Shown one piece after another: positions 9,410 through 18,751 of a DNA stretch of 64,000 nt; position 1 is the first letter of the stretch, and every line of letters begins with the position of its first letter. The notes under the pieces were generated by a model, which made no database searches, had not been told where the DNA came from, and saw only the letters and a program-made list of their open reading frames with translations. The position numbers and the translations under genes are program-made. The stretch lies in assembly GCF_900107205.1 (NCBI RefSeq), contig NZ_FNPC01000009.1, positions 57,575-121,574 on the forward strand, written 5' to 3'. This DNA comes from Halopenitus persicus. Its GTDB lineage: Archaea > Halobacteriota > Halobacteria > Halobacteriales > Haloferacaceae.

Positions 9410-10378
9410 ATGGAATGTTCGCTTAAGATATTCCCTTCGATGACGTCGAAAACCATCATACTGGATCCACCTGACTCTGAACTGACCTCAGACATCGTTA
9501 ATCAATCTGACCCCCCGCTCGTTTCTCTTTGTATTCCCGCCTACAACAACGAAGATACCATCGGCCGAACGCTTGAGAGCTTCTCGTCGCAGAATTATCC
9601 GAACATCGAAATAATCGTCGTGGATAACGGTTCTACAGACCAAACTCGAAAAATTGCCGAGCAGTATACGGAAAAGGTATTCGTGGAGAAAGGTCCAATA
9701 GGCAAAGTCCGACAACGGACAGTCAAAGAAGCCGATGGAAACATTCTCGGTCTTTTTGATTCGGATATCGTTTTTCCTACTGAGGATTGGTTGAGTAATG
9801 CCGTTCGGTATTTCAACTATGACGAGACTGTAAGTACCGTTTGGCCGGAAAACGTTGCTCCTCCCGGAAGTTCACCGACTACCCGGCTGTATTTTGAACT
9901 GTGGCACGTGGTTGAACGGGACCGAATGGAGGCAGATCGAGGGCCATTTGGTGGAGGTAATGCCCTCTTCCGCAGGGACGCTCTTGAAGCAGTGGGAGGT
10001 ATCGACGCTTCACTCCATTATGTCGAAGATCTTGATTGGGCGGTACGGCTGCAGGAAGCGGGATACAAGGTGGTTTACATCATAGAGCCAATTCATCACT
10101 ATACTATGCTCTCTTTCACCGAATTTGCCAGAAAGCAGTTTATGGCAACAGAGAAGTTCGCACGAGCAGGTGGTGAGGTGACCGGCCTTCCGGTATCTCG
10201 ATTAATCTATGAACAAATCATTCTTGGGACGAAGGGTATGATAAAAGGGATCGTCAAGGAGAGGGAGCCGGTGTGGTTGCTGTTCCCGGCATTTCTCCTG
10301 GTTCGCAGTATTGCCTTCCTCAAAACTACTCTAACGCTCTTCTGGGAACGGTTCCGAGGAACGGGGCCAACCGATTAA
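9410..10378 (+). CDS. family 2 glycosyltransferase with C-terminal membrane segment
   Basis: 322 residues from this ATG; a second ATG at 9440 (MTSKTIILD) fits better with the TATA-like 'tttttatt' at about 9395. The GT-A core opens with 'VSLCIPAYNNEDTIGRTLES' and continues with 'VDNGSTDQT' and the DxD motif in 'LFDSDIVFP', which binds the metal and nucleotide-sugar. 'GGNALFRRDALEAVGG' and 'VEDLDWAVRLQEAGY' form the acceptor/catalytic-base region. A hydrophobic segment near the C-terminus (WLLFPAFLLVRSIAFL) should tether it to the inner membrane face. It is the first gene of a co-directional run to 14702 and is followed 9 bases later by a GT4 gene. Confidence 0.87.
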   Translation: MECSLKIFPSMTSKTIILDPPDSELTSDIVNQSDPPLVSLCIPAYNNEDTIGRTLESFSSQNYPNIEIIVVDNGSTDQTRKIAEQYTEKVFVEKGPIGKVRQRTVKEADGNILGLFDSDIVFPTEDWLSNAVRYFNYDETVSTVWPENVAPPGSSPTTRLYFELWHVVERDRMEADRGPFGGGNALFRRDALEAVGGIDASLHYVEDLDWAVRLQEAGYKVVYIIEPIHHYTMLSFTEFARKQFMATEKFARAGGEVTGLPVSRLIYEQIILGTKGMIKGIVKEREPVWLLFPAFLLVRSIAFLKTTLTLFWERFRGTGPTD

Positions 10379-10387
10379 CCAGACAAA

Positions 10388-11578
10388 ATGAAAGTACTCC
10401 AAATAGTTTCTAGTTTTGCACCTGCCTACGCATACGGAGGCCCAGCCCGTTCTTCATATAAAATCTCGAAAAATCTCTCGGATCTAGGTACCGAGGTACA
10501 TATCTACACAACCGATGCTTTTGATTCGGAGAATCGGTATGATCCTGAAAAGCACGGGATACCGGAGGGGAATCTGACCATCGAACGCTTCCGGAACCTC
10601 TCAAACAAGATGGCGTATGAGTATAATCTCTGCCTCGCGCCGGGAATGGCCAGAAAATTAAGCCAAAGTATAACTCATTTCGATATCGTTCACATCCAAG
10701 AGTTTAGAACGCCGCAAGCTGCTATCGCGCGCCATTACGCTTCAAAAGCCGGTGTTCCCTACGTGTTACAAACGAGGGGTGGAGTTCCACGAACGCTGAA
10801 ACCGAAGCAGAAGTGGGTATTTGATCAATTGGCCGGCAAACACCTCTTCCAAGATGCGGCACGCATTATAGCCACGTCCGAGAGTGAGTCGGATCGGTAC
10901 TACGAAGTCTTCCCATCGACGAATTCTGATAAAGTTCGTCACGTGCCAAACGGGGTCGATCTCGACATCTACGAGCACCCTCCTTCGCCCGGCAAGTTCC
11001 GAGCCAAGAGAGATATCGGGCCCGACGTTCCTGTCGTGTTGTTCGTCGGTCGGCTTGATGATATGAAAGGTGTTGACCTATTGATTGATAGTTTCACAGA
11101 GGTCCACGAGGAAATCCCCGACGCTGAACTCTTTATTGTAGGTCCTGACGATGGACTCTTGGACGACCTAGAAAATCAAGCTACGACGCTCGGACTTGAT
11201 AATATTGTACATTTTGTTGGGCCACTATACGATGACGCAAAGCTTGAGGCCTATGTCGATGCAGATGTTTTCGTTTTACCATCGAAGTATCGGTACGAGT
11301 CGTTTGGAAATGTAGTCATTGAAGCTATGGCATGTGAAACCGCGGTTGTACTGACCGAGAAGTGTGGTGCTGCAGAGTGGATTCCACCTGAAGCCGGCCG
11401 AACTGCTGAACCAAACACGAGCGGGATTGCTGACGGGATTACTGAAATTTTGAATGACGACCAAGTGAGGGCGAATATGGCAAAAACGGGCCGGGAACTC
11501 GTTGTGGAGAAGTTCAACTGGTATGCGGTCTCCAAGTCTATCGAAGACATTTATATGGAAGTTGCAAGTACTGAATGA
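10388..11578 (+). CDS. GT4-family glycosyltransferase
   Basis: 396 residues. The N-terminal domain contains the glycine-rich 'YAYGGPARSSYKISKNL' acceptor loop. The C-terminal domain starts with 'VVLFVGRLDDMKGVDLLIDS' and contains the EX7E-type motif 'YESFGNVVIEAMACETAVV', where the glutamates contact the sugar nucleotide. It is of usual length for GT4 retaining glycosyltransferases and has no membrane helix. It lies 9 bases after the GT2 gene, in the same direction, and so probably adds a later sugar of the same lipid-linked chain. Confidence 0.88.
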   Translation: MKVLQIVSSFAPAYAYGGPARSSYKISKNLSDLGTEVHIYTTDAFDSENRYDPEKHGIPEGNLTIERFRNLSNKMAYEYNLCLAPGMARKLSQSITHFDIVHIQEFRTPQAAIARHYASKAGVPYVLQTRGGVPRTLKPKQKWVFDQLAGKHLFQDAARIIATSESESDRYYEVFPSTNSDKVRHVPNGVDLDIYEHPPSPGKFRAKRDIGPDVPVVLFVGRLDDMKGVDLLIDSFTEVHEEIPDAELFIVGPDDGLLDDLENQATTLGLDNIVHFVGPLYDDAKLEAYVDADVFVLPSKYRYESFGNVVIEAMACETAVVLTEKCGAAEWIPPEAGRTAEPNTSGIADGITEILNDDQVRANMAKTGRELVVEKFNWYAVSKSIEDIYMEVASTE

Positions 11579-11895
11579 AGTGAGTAATATCGCTTCTCAC
11601 GGTAGTTTACCGATATCTTTGCAGGTAAGCACACTCCCCAGCTGTAATTCACGTTCTTTTGCCACCGCATCAACTTGTGGTGAACACAAAGATTGTTCGC
11701 TTATGCGTAGTACATTGTTGGTGTAGAGCTGTCCGGCGATTTTACGATGAGTTGTACAGGACGAGAACCCCGCTATTATGGCCTCAATCGGCCAGTCTCT
11801 GTTTCGACTCTATAGGAGAGAACGAGATCAACAATCTCCTTCACAAGATCGAATGGAAAAATTATTCATACCCTAACGATATTAGAATATTATTG

Positions 11896-12909
11896 ATGGT
11901 TTCTTGGAATCCACAGACCGTACTCATAACCGGCGGCGCCGGTTTCATCGGCTCGTTCCTCGCCGAGGAACTCCATTCCCGCGGCGCCGACGTCGTCGTC
12001 GCGGACAACTTCTCGAAGGGGCACGACAAACTCGGTCATATTGCCGACGAGATCGAGATTCTACCCGTCGATCTCACTACCCACAAGGGCTGCATCGAGG
12101 CCACAGAAGGTGTCGATCACGTCTTCCACCTTGCCGCGAGCGTCGGCGGCATCCACTACATCCAACGGGAGAACATCAACGGCCTCACCCCAAGCGTCCT
12201 GATGAATCAGCATATGCTGGAGGCCGCCCGCATCAACGACATTGACCGATTCTGTTTCGCCTCCAGCGCCTGCATCTATCGCCAGGAACACGACGACCTC
12301 AACGAATTTAGCGAAGATCAGGCGATCCCCGCAAACCCCCACAGCACGTACGGGTGGGCGAAGATCCTAGGCGAGGTCGCCTGCGACGCGTACCACACCG
12401 ACAGCGACGTCGACACCAGCGCCGTCCGGATCTTCAACGCCTACGGGCCCCGAGAGAACCTCGATCCAGACAGCAGCCACGTCATTCCCTCTCTGTGTCG
12501 GAAAGCCATCGAGGCCGAGGATGGCGGCTCGATCGAACTCTTCGGTGACGGAACCCAAGAACGCGGGTTCATTTACGTCACGGACCTCGTCGAAGGGATG
12601 ATCGAGACGATGGAACAGAAATCAGACGGGGAACCGATCAACCTTGGAAATGCAAAGGAGGTAGTCAGTATGAACGAACTCGCCGAGAAGATCATCGCTA
12701 TCAGCGACAAGGATCTCTCGATCGAACACGACCTCTCGATGCCAACGGGGACCGATAAGTACGCCGCCGACACAACTAAAATGGAAGCCGAACTCGCCTG
12801 GGAACCCTCCGTCAGCCTCGATGAGGGCCTCGAACGCGTCTACGAGTGGGCCGAGGCCGAACTCACTGACGCGAAACAGACGGCCATCGCAGACGGAGGC
12901 GACAAATGA
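11896..12909 (+). CDS. NAD-dependent nucleotide-sugar epimerase (extended SDR)
   Basis: 337 residues from ATG 11896. Longer upstream starts were rejected because the Rossmann motif 'VLITGGAGFIGSFLAEEL' begins 8 residues after this start, as expected, while upstream residues are unlike any SDR. Also present are 'DVVVADNF', 'VFHLAASVGG', the catalytic 'FASSACIY' and the Tyr-x3-Lys motif in 'STYGWAKILGE', then 'VRIFNAYGPRENL'. The sequence is nearest in feel to GDP-mannose 3,5-epimerase and UDP-glucose 4-epimerase-type enzymes. It overlaps the second SDR gene by 4 bases (ATGA), so the pair is translationally coupled. GC content jumps here compared with the genes before it. Confidence 0.85.
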   Translation: MVSWNPQTVLITGGAGFIGSFLAEELHSRGADVVVADNFSKGHDKLGHIADEIEILPVDLTTHKGCIEATEGVDHVFHLAASVGGIHYIQRENINGLTPSVLMNQHMLEAARINDIDRFCFASSACIYRQEHDDLNEFSEDQAIPANPHSTYGWAKILGEVACDAYHTDSDVDTSAVRIFNAYGPRENLDPDSSHVIPSLCRKAIEAEDGGSIELFGDGTQERGFIYVTDLVEGMIETMEQKSDGEPINLGNAKEVVSMNELAEKIIAISDKDLSIEHDLSMPTGTDKYAADTTKMEAELAWEPSVSLDEGLERVYEWAEAELTDAKQTAIADGGDK

Positions 12910-13925
12910 GCACTTGGAACGGCGAGCACGTCCTCGTCACTGGTGGCGCATCGTTCATCGGCTCGCACCTCGTTGAGGACCTCGTCACTGCAGGGGCAAA
13001 CGTCCGCGTTGCAGACGACTTCTCTAGCGGCGAACCGGGTAATCTTGCCGCGGTCGAAGACGAGATCGAGACGGTTAGTGGTAACCTCAAACACTGGGAC
13101 TTCGCCGACGAAGCAACCGAAGACATCGATACGGTCTTCCACCTCGCGGCGGACCACGGCGGCCGCGGCTATATCTCGAAGTACCCCGCGAACTGCGCGA
13201 CGAATATGGCGCTGGACAACATCGTCTACGAGACCGCCGCGAAGAACGGGGTTGATCGGATCTGTTTCGCCTCAAGCGCCTGCACCTATCCGACCGACAT
13301 CCAGCAGGAGCGCCAGCGGCTCCACGAGGATATGGTGAGCTTCGAGGAGCGCGGTGGGGCCTACGCCGACGAGGTCTACGGCTGGGCGAAGCTGATGGGC
13401 GAACGGTCGCTGCAGGCGTATCACGAACAGTACGACATCGACACCAGCGTCGTCCGAATCTTCACGGCCTACGGCCCCCGCGAGAACGAAACCCACGCCA
13501 TCGTCGCGTTTATGGCGAAAGCCTACGCGCGGCAGGATCCCTTCCAGATATGGGGTGACGGCGAACAGACCCGGAACTTCACTTACGTCAAAGACATCAC
13601 GCGTGCACTGCGACTCGCCGCCGAGAACATCACCGACGGGACGCCAGTCAACGCCGGGATTAGCCGCTATGTGACGATGAACGAGGCCGTCGACATAATC
13701 TTCGACTATATGGATTGGGTGCCTGAGGAGATCAACTATATGACCGACAAGCCGCAGGGTGTCCGTCACCGTGCTGCTGACACGACGCGCGCAGAGAAAT
13801 TGCTCAGTTGGGAACCGGAGTATACGGTTGAGGAAGGCATCAGGAATACTCTCGACTGGTATGTCGAAAATCGCGATCGAGAGTATGTGAAAGAGAACCT
13901 CGAAACGCTTCTCCACGAGCGGTAG
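12906..13925 (+). CDS. second extended-SDR nucleotide-sugar epimerase/dehydratase
   Basis: 339 residues. 'VLVTGGASFIGSHLVEDL' binds NAD(P); the adenine-ribose Asp is in 'VRVADDFSSG'. 'VFHLAADHGGRGY', 'FASSACTYP' and 'VYGWAKLMGERSLQ' supply the catalytic Ser/Tyr/Lys set. 'RIFTAYGPRENETHAIVAF' and 'IWGDGEQTRNFTYVKDI' contact the sugar nucleotide. The 'HGGRGYI' loop recalls GDP-mannose 3,5-epimerases. The upstream SDR and this one differ through most of their length, so they are not a recent duplication. Together they probably perform consecutive steps on one activated sugar used by the neighbouring glycosyltransferases. Confidence 0.85.
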   Translation: MSTWNGEHVLVTGGASFIGSHLVEDLVTAGANVRVADDFSSGEPGNLAAVEDEIETVSGNLKHWDFADEATEDIDTVFHLAADHGGRGYISKYPANCATNMALDNIVYETAAKNGVDRICFASSACTYPTDIQQERQRLHEDMVSFEERGGAYADEVYGWAKLMGERSLQAYHEQYDIDTSVVRIFTAYGPRENETHAIVAFMAKAYARQDPFQIWGDGEQTRNFTYVKDITRALRLAAENITDGTPVNAGISRYVTMNEAVDIIFDYMDWVPEEINYMTDKPQGVRHRAADTTRAEKLLSWEPEYTVEEGIRNTLDWYVENRDREYVKENLETLLHER

Positions 13926-13940
13926 AATTCACGGCGATTT

Positions 13941-14702
13941 ATGAAAGTCAGTCTTATCACGCCGGTGTACAACGACCCTCGTATCGAGAGGTGTCTCAAA
14001 TCGATTCACGAGCAGGAGGGGAAGTTTGAACTCGAGCACGTAATCGTCGATAGCAACTCGACTGACCAGACTGTCGAAATTCTCGACGCTCACCGAGATG
14101 ACATTGATATTCTGATTCGTGAAGACGACGATGGTGTATACGACGCAATGAATAAGGGCGTCAGAGCGGCCACAGGTGATATCATTGGTATCCTCAACTC
14201 GGACGATCGGTATCAGAATCAAACGGTGCTAGAATCCGTTCATCGAACGATGAAGGAGACGGAGTCACGTGCCTGTTATGGCGATCTCGTGTATGTCGGG
14301 GAGGATGATTCTGTGGTCCGGTACTGGGAGGGTGGTGAGTACGAGCCGTGGAAATTCTATCTTGGTTGGATGCCCCCTCATCCGACATTTTTTGTCCACC
14401 GGTCGGTCTATGAAGAAATCGGCTATTTCAATCAGCAGCTATCAATCGCGGCAGACTACGAGTTTATGCTGAGAGCGTTAGCCTTACACGACATATCTGT
14501 CAGCTATATAAACGATGTGTTGGTCCGAATGGAGATAGGCGGTCAGAGTAACGAATCCGTGGCGAGTATGGTGGAGGCAGTCTCAGATATGTATGAAGCC
14601 TGGCAATATCACGGTAAGATGGGACGGTTTGTCGCTCCATTTCTTCATCCCCTCGAAAAAGTGCCTCAGTACTTCCGTAAGCCTCCTAAAGATGACGTCT
14701 AG
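13941..14702 (+). CDS. short family 2 glycosyltransferase (WcaA type)
   Basis: 253 residues, the minimal GT-A fold. 'VSLITPVYNDPRIERCLKSI' starts the Rossmann-like domain. 'VDSNSTDQTVEILD' and 'GILNSDDRY' give the substrate and DxD-type (SDD) metal motifs, and 'DYEFMLRALALH' matches the catalytic-base helix. No membrane helix. It follows the epimerase pair by 15 bases in the same direction and ends the co-directional glycan operon. Confidence 0.85.
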   Translation: MKVSLITPVYNDPRIERCLKSIHEQEGKFELEHVIVDSNSTDQTVEILDAHRDDIDILIREDDDGVYDAMNKGVRAATGDIIGILNSDDRYQNQTVLESVHRTMKETESRACYGDLVYVGEDDSVVRYWEGGEYEPWKFYLGWMPPHPTFFVHRSVYEEIGYFNQQLSIAADYEFMLRALALHDISVSYINDVLVRMEIGGQSNESVASMVEAVSDMYEAWQYHGKMGRFVAPFLHPLEKVPQYFRKPPKDDV

Positions 14703-14811
14703 TAAGGTATTAGTTATACTTGAGACCCTTTTACCAGCGGCGAGAGTTTGATTATCTCAGGTCGGGTTCCGAGTACGAACGCAATATATCTGATTCATTG
14801 AAGATTCTCGA

Positions 14812-16776
14812 TTACTCATTTGTACTATTGATCATATTATCGATTTGACTCAGTACGAGCCCGCAGAACAGGCTCAAGATACCGGTCATAATCGCTGTCC
14901 CACTCAGCAATATGCGCCACTGGTGGAACGCACCAGTCGTCTGGTACAGGTACGCACTATGCGTCATCACCCCGGCCCCAACAGTCAATAGGAACAACGC
15001 GGGAACTCCGAAGAACAACAGCGGGTGCCGGTCTCGTATCAGCTGCGTCAGGAATATAGCCACTTGCAGTCCGTGTCGAAAGGGGTTGTGTGTCTGGCCG
15101 TCAACCTCCTCGTACCGCACGTCGATGGGCACTTCGGAGATTTCAAGATCGTTTTCTACTCCGGAGCTGATCATCTCACTCTCGACGCCCATCCCTTCGG
15201 CACGAATCTGTAAGTTTGATACAGCCTCCGGTGACAGGGCCCGGAAGCCACTCTGGGAGTCGGTGACGTTTGTCCCTGAGGAGCCGAACGTCAGGAGATC
15301 AAGCACGCGCTGGCCGAACCGTCGGTGCAACGGTGTTTCGGTTTCTTCCTGTTCGAGATACCGGCTTCCGATGGCGATATCACACTCGTCCTCAACGATT
15401 GGCTTAACAACAGAGGGGATATCCTCCGGTAGGTGCTGGCCGTCGCCGTCCAAGAGGACTAACACATCATAGTTCATTTGTCGTGCGTGCGCGAACAGCC
15501 TCTGAACAGCTTTGCCTTTGCCTTGGTTGTCGTCGTGAGTAATGACCGTTGCTCCGGCAGTTTCAGCAATTGCTGCTGTCTGATCCGTGCTCCCGTCATC
15601 AACGACAACAACTTCATCAGCGTACTCTTGAGCCGCAAGAATCGTACTCCCTATTCCGACCGCTTCATTATATGCTGGAATTCCGACGACGGTCGAACTT
15701 TCTTGCCTCAGAGCGTCTTTTGTGGATGGTGCTTCGTTAGAGTCGTAATTTAAATTCCCATTTCGCTTGGTTGTGGTTGCAGTTTTAATCTGAGCTGGGA
15801 ATTCGTGCAGCCGAACGGTCAGATCAGTACGGATCGCGGTGTCGATGACGTCGACGCGCGCCTGGAAACTCCCGAGACATCTCGTGACCTCGCGTGCTGC
15901 GTCTGGGGTAAAGAGTTGCGGGCCAGCGTCGAGTTCAGCGCCGGCACGTGTGGGGTCTTCACTGTCGCCGAATGCGGTGCGCAGCACGTCACCGAGGCGC
16001 TGATTACGCGGCGCTGAGTCGGTCTCATCATCACTCTCGATTGCGCGGCCGATCACGACGTCAGCGTCCCCGTCTGTGAGCGGTGCCAGTAAGCCCGGTA
16101 GGGCGTCAAGCGTGGCAAGCGGGGTTGAACCAAGGAGGACCACGGCATCACCAGCGGCGTAGTCCTGGGTGAGGTGCTGTAACGCGGTCGCGACAGGACT
16201 CTTGGCGTCGGGCTGTACCGAGACGGTATCGGTGAACGCTGCCGTGTCAGATATCGTCTTGTCGTCACGGTCGTCGATGAGTATGAGTTCGTCGACGGCT
16301 TGCCCTGCAACCGCACCGAGTGCGTCAAGCGTCTCCGCATCATAGTCGCTGGCGATGACGGCGGCGACGCGTTTGCTCGCCTGCGTAGCGTGCGTGTGAC
16401 CTGTGACGATGTAATCCGCTGACGCCGTGTACGTGCGTTGGCTTTCTTCGTAGTCGAATGCAACCTCGGTTCCGGGGTCGGGGTGCTGGATGAGACCGGG
16501 GAGTCCGCGTTCCTTTGCGGCCGTCGCTAGTGCCCCGGTCGGGTCATCACCTGGCGGGACCTTAACGAGCGTTGCAGGCGTGTCGTCAAGGCGGCGGTGT
16601 AGAGCCGGGGCGTCGGTCGGGACGGCGACAAGAATCGGGGCGTCGTGGCGGGTGACACGTTCCACTGTGTCGATGATGGCGTCCGGTGCGGCGTCGCTTG
16701 TCACGACGTTGAGCCCGATCGCTGGGCGGGCGTGTTGCTGCGCCGCAGTGTCGGTACTAACTCGCAGGTCGTCCAT
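14812..16776 (-). CDS. dolichyl-phosphate-sugar synthase-like GT2 with an extra N-terminal pseudo-GT domain and two TM helices
   Basis: 654 residues. The active half (about 358-585) opens with 'VVGIPAYNEAVGIGSTILAA' and shows 'VVDDGSTDQTA', 'GKGKAVQRLFA', the DxD in 'VLLDGDGQHLPED' and 'DSQSGFRALS', all hallmarks of dolichol-phosphate mannose/glucose synthases (AglJ-type). Two helices at the C-terminus (LLFFGVPALFLLTVGAGVM and the final SGTAIMTGILSLFCGLVL) anchor it. The first 340 residues seem to repeat the same fold: 'VAAVIASDYDAETLDAL', 'VDELILIDDRDD', 'AGDAVVLLGSTPLATLDAL', 'DADVVIGRAI'. The DxD position there reads 'LLGST', so this copy should be catalytically dead. The product probably loads a hexose onto dolichyl phosphate for N-glycosylation. 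Confidence 0.8.
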   Translation of the reverse strand: MDDLRVSTDTAAQQHARPAIGLNVVTSDAAPDAIIDTVERVTRHDAPILVAVPTDAPALHRRLDDTPATLVKVPPGDDPTGALATAAKERGLPGLIQHPDPGTEVAFDYEESQRTYTASADYIVTGHTHATQASKRVAAVIASDYDAETLDALGAVAGQAVDELILIDDRDDKTISDTAAFTDTVSVQPDAKSPVATALQHLTQDYAAGDAVVLLGSTPLATLDALPGLLAPLTDGDADVVIGRAIESDDETDSAPRNQRLGDVLRTAFGDSEDPTRAGAELDAGPQLFTPDAAREVTRCLGSFQARVDVIDTAIRTDLTVRLHEFPAQIKTATTTKRNGNLNYDSNEAPSTKDALRQESSTVVGIPAYNEAVGIGSTILAAQEYADEVVVVDDGSTDQTAAIAETAGATVITHDDNQGKGKAVQRLFAHARQMNYDVLVLLDGDGQHLPEDIPSVVKPIVEDECDIAIGSRYLEQEETETPLHRRFGQRVLDLLTFGSSGTNVTDSQSGFRALSPEAVSNLQIRAEGMGVESEMISSGVENDLEISEVPIDVRYEEVDGQTHNPFRHGLQVAIFLTQLIRDRHPLLFFGVPALFLLTVGAGVMTHSAYLYQTTGAFHQWRILLSGTAIMTGILSLFCGLVLSQIDNMINSTNE

Positions 16777-17257
16777 TCACCAGCCCCAATGTACGTTCCC
16801 CATCTGTTCCAGATACCGATACAAGGGGTGAGTGGAATGCCCCATTTACCACTGGTCTTACGATACAGTTTATGGTCGTGTCTGCGTCGCCAATGACGAT
16901 GTAGTCGCCGCGGCAGCGTTCGAATGCATACCGGTATGCGTAGCCGTAGCCGGGCTGGTCGGGTTCGACGACGATCGCGCCGAGTTCACGCGCTATCTCG
17001 GGTGTCCGGTCAGTTGAGTCGTCGCTGATGATAACTTCGGTGTGGTAGCCGGATGCTTGCACCGCGGTTCGGACGCTTTCAATGCATTCTCGAATCCCGG
17101 CTTCTTCGTTCATCGTCGGCATAACGATGCTGACTGTCGGTGAGATGTCACTGTCAGCATCGAGGTGGGGCCTACTATCAGTATCCTCTATCGGTTTATC
17201 CGTTGATAGCGCTATACTCCGCGGCTTGCTGTGTTCTTGAACTTTCGTTGATCCCAT
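16757..17257 (-). pseudogene. truncated AglD/Dpm-type family 2 glycosyltransferase
   Basis: From Met at 17257 the protein reads a normal GT2 N-terminus: 'VSIVMPTMNEEAGIRECI', 'VIISDDSTDRTPEIARE', 'GYGYAYRYAFERCRGDY' and the DxD in 'IVIGDADTT'. Directly after this motif, near base 16870, the similarity stops. About 35 unrelated residues follow and the frame runs into the start of the gene at 16776. The acceptor half and the membrane helices of an AglD-like enzyme are absent, so it is probably inactive. The loss at exactly the DxD suggests a deletion or recombination between this gene and its neighbour. Confidence 0.65.
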
Positions 17258-17521
17258 ATGTGCCACCCCACCCACGGGCGGCGGTTAGGTATTATTCGAA
17301 GGCGATCCTTTCTTTCAACTGCGGGAATGTCCCGTATCAACCCCACTCTCGGATGATCACATCATTTCGGAGGTGAGTGATCTGTGTAATCAGCCCCACT
17401 CAAGTCATATCAATACAATAGACAATACAGCTATCACATAAAATTGTTTCTCTCACGAAGTCTTCTCATATATGATGTTTTTTCACCTCAGCGAGGGGTC
17501 AGCCGAGCAGACTGGAGAAGT

Positions 17522-18751
17522 TCACTGATTTCGAAGGATTCGAATGGAATCCAGCCCGACTAATCGTGTTCCAGCAATCAGTCCGCTTAAGAGACTCATC
17601 GTCGTAGCGACGCCGGTACCAAGTAGCAAAATTTGAGGGGAAATACGAACGACATTCTCGAACCCAGTGATGGTAGTAGCGAGGTGGTCAATGCCGTTTG
17701 CCATCGGTATGACCAAACCAAGGCTTACAACACAGCCAAGTATTCCGACGATGATCGCTTGAGTAATAACGACGCCAGTAACGGTGATACTAGAGTTTCC
17801 AAGTGCTTTTAATGCGGCATATTGGGGAAGTTGTTGGTAGACCATTGACAGTAGTATGTTGAGTGTCAATGTGAGTCCGGCGACTACTGCGAGGACGATG
17901 AGACTTGCACCGCCGGCCAGGACGACAGCTTGTCGTTCTAACGTTGCTTGAAACTGCTCCTGGTTTGTTCGAATCGTCAGTTCAGGATATGCAGTTTGCA
18001 AGTCTTGGGCAACGGCCTGTGGATTACTGTCGTTTGTCGTGGTGACTGCAACAATTGTCGCCGGATCGGTTCCGGTTTTCCCTGTTATTTCTTGCAGTTC
18101 ACTGAGCGGCATCGTCACTGTCGGCGTACCGAGGAACTGATTGCCGGTGCTAGAGACACCGACAATCGTAAATTCATTATTGCGTGCTGATGTGATCGTG
18201 CCCCCGACGTGGATACGATCACCAACGTCGACGTCAAGGAGTGTTGCCGTGCGCTCGTCGATTAGGATTTCGTGAGTCATCGGGCCGTTATAGCTCCCGT
18301 TCGCGTAATGCGAATCTCCCTGAAACCCACGTCCTTCGGAAATCGAGACACCGGCACTGCTAGGGACACCCATTGAGGCGATCGTTTGGAACTCCTCACC
18401 ATCCGAGCTCACATATACTGTTTGAAATAGGAGTGGACCGACAGTCCGGATTGAATCACGTTGCCGTAACTCATCGGCGAACGTGTGGGCATCGTAAATC
18501 GAGTTTTGTACTCCGCCAACCTGTGACGGCGTGAATTGAACGGACCCGCCAGTAATCCACAGATCCCGGCCGGCATTCTCAAACTTCTCTTGCCCGGTTT
18601 CGACGACGCCAAGCCCAGTCCCGGCAAGCAGCATCGTGGACAAGATCGCCAGTGTGACGCCGATCACCGCGAGGAGAGTACGTGTCCGATCGTGTCGTAA
18701 CTGGGCGACGGCAACCGAAGCAATAGCCGTGAGGCGACTCACGAGGATCAT
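17522..18751 (-). CDS. ABC transporter permease, FtsX/MacB family (second subunit)
   Basis: 409 residues. One N-terminal helix (LLAVIGVTLAILSTMLLAG) is followed by a 230-residue extracytoplasmic MacB-core domain with 'LWITGGSVQF' and 'ILIDERTATLLDVDVGDRI'. The three-helix FtsX domain closes the protein (ASLIVLAVVAGLTLTLNILL onwards). It overlaps the upstream permease gene by 4 bases and belongs to the three-gene operon 20767 to 17522. Two distinct FtsX-type permeases plus one LolD-like ATPase make a MacB/Lol-type mechanotransmitting exporter. The cargo is unknown; a lipoprotein, peptide or surface polymer is possible. Confidence 0.85.
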   Translation of the reverse strand: MILVSRLTAIASVAVAQLRHDRTRTLLAVIGVTLAILSTMLLAGTGLGVVETGQEKFENAGRDLWITGGSVQFTPSQVGGVQNSIYDAHTFADELRQRDSIRTVGPLLFQTVYVSSDGEEFQTIASMGVPSSAGVSISEGRGFQGDSHYANGSYNGPMTHEILIDERTATLLDVDVGDRIHVGGTITSARNNEFTIVGVSSTGNQFLGTPTVTMPLSELQEITGKTGTDPATIVAVTTTNDSNPQAVAQDLQTAYPELTIRTNQEQFQATLERQAVVLAGGASLIVLAVVAGLTLTLNILLSMVYQQLPQYAALKALGNSSITVTGVVITQAIIVGILGCVVSLGLVIPMANGIDHLATTITGFENVVRISPQILLLGTGVATTMSLLSGLIAGTRLVGLDSIRILRNQ

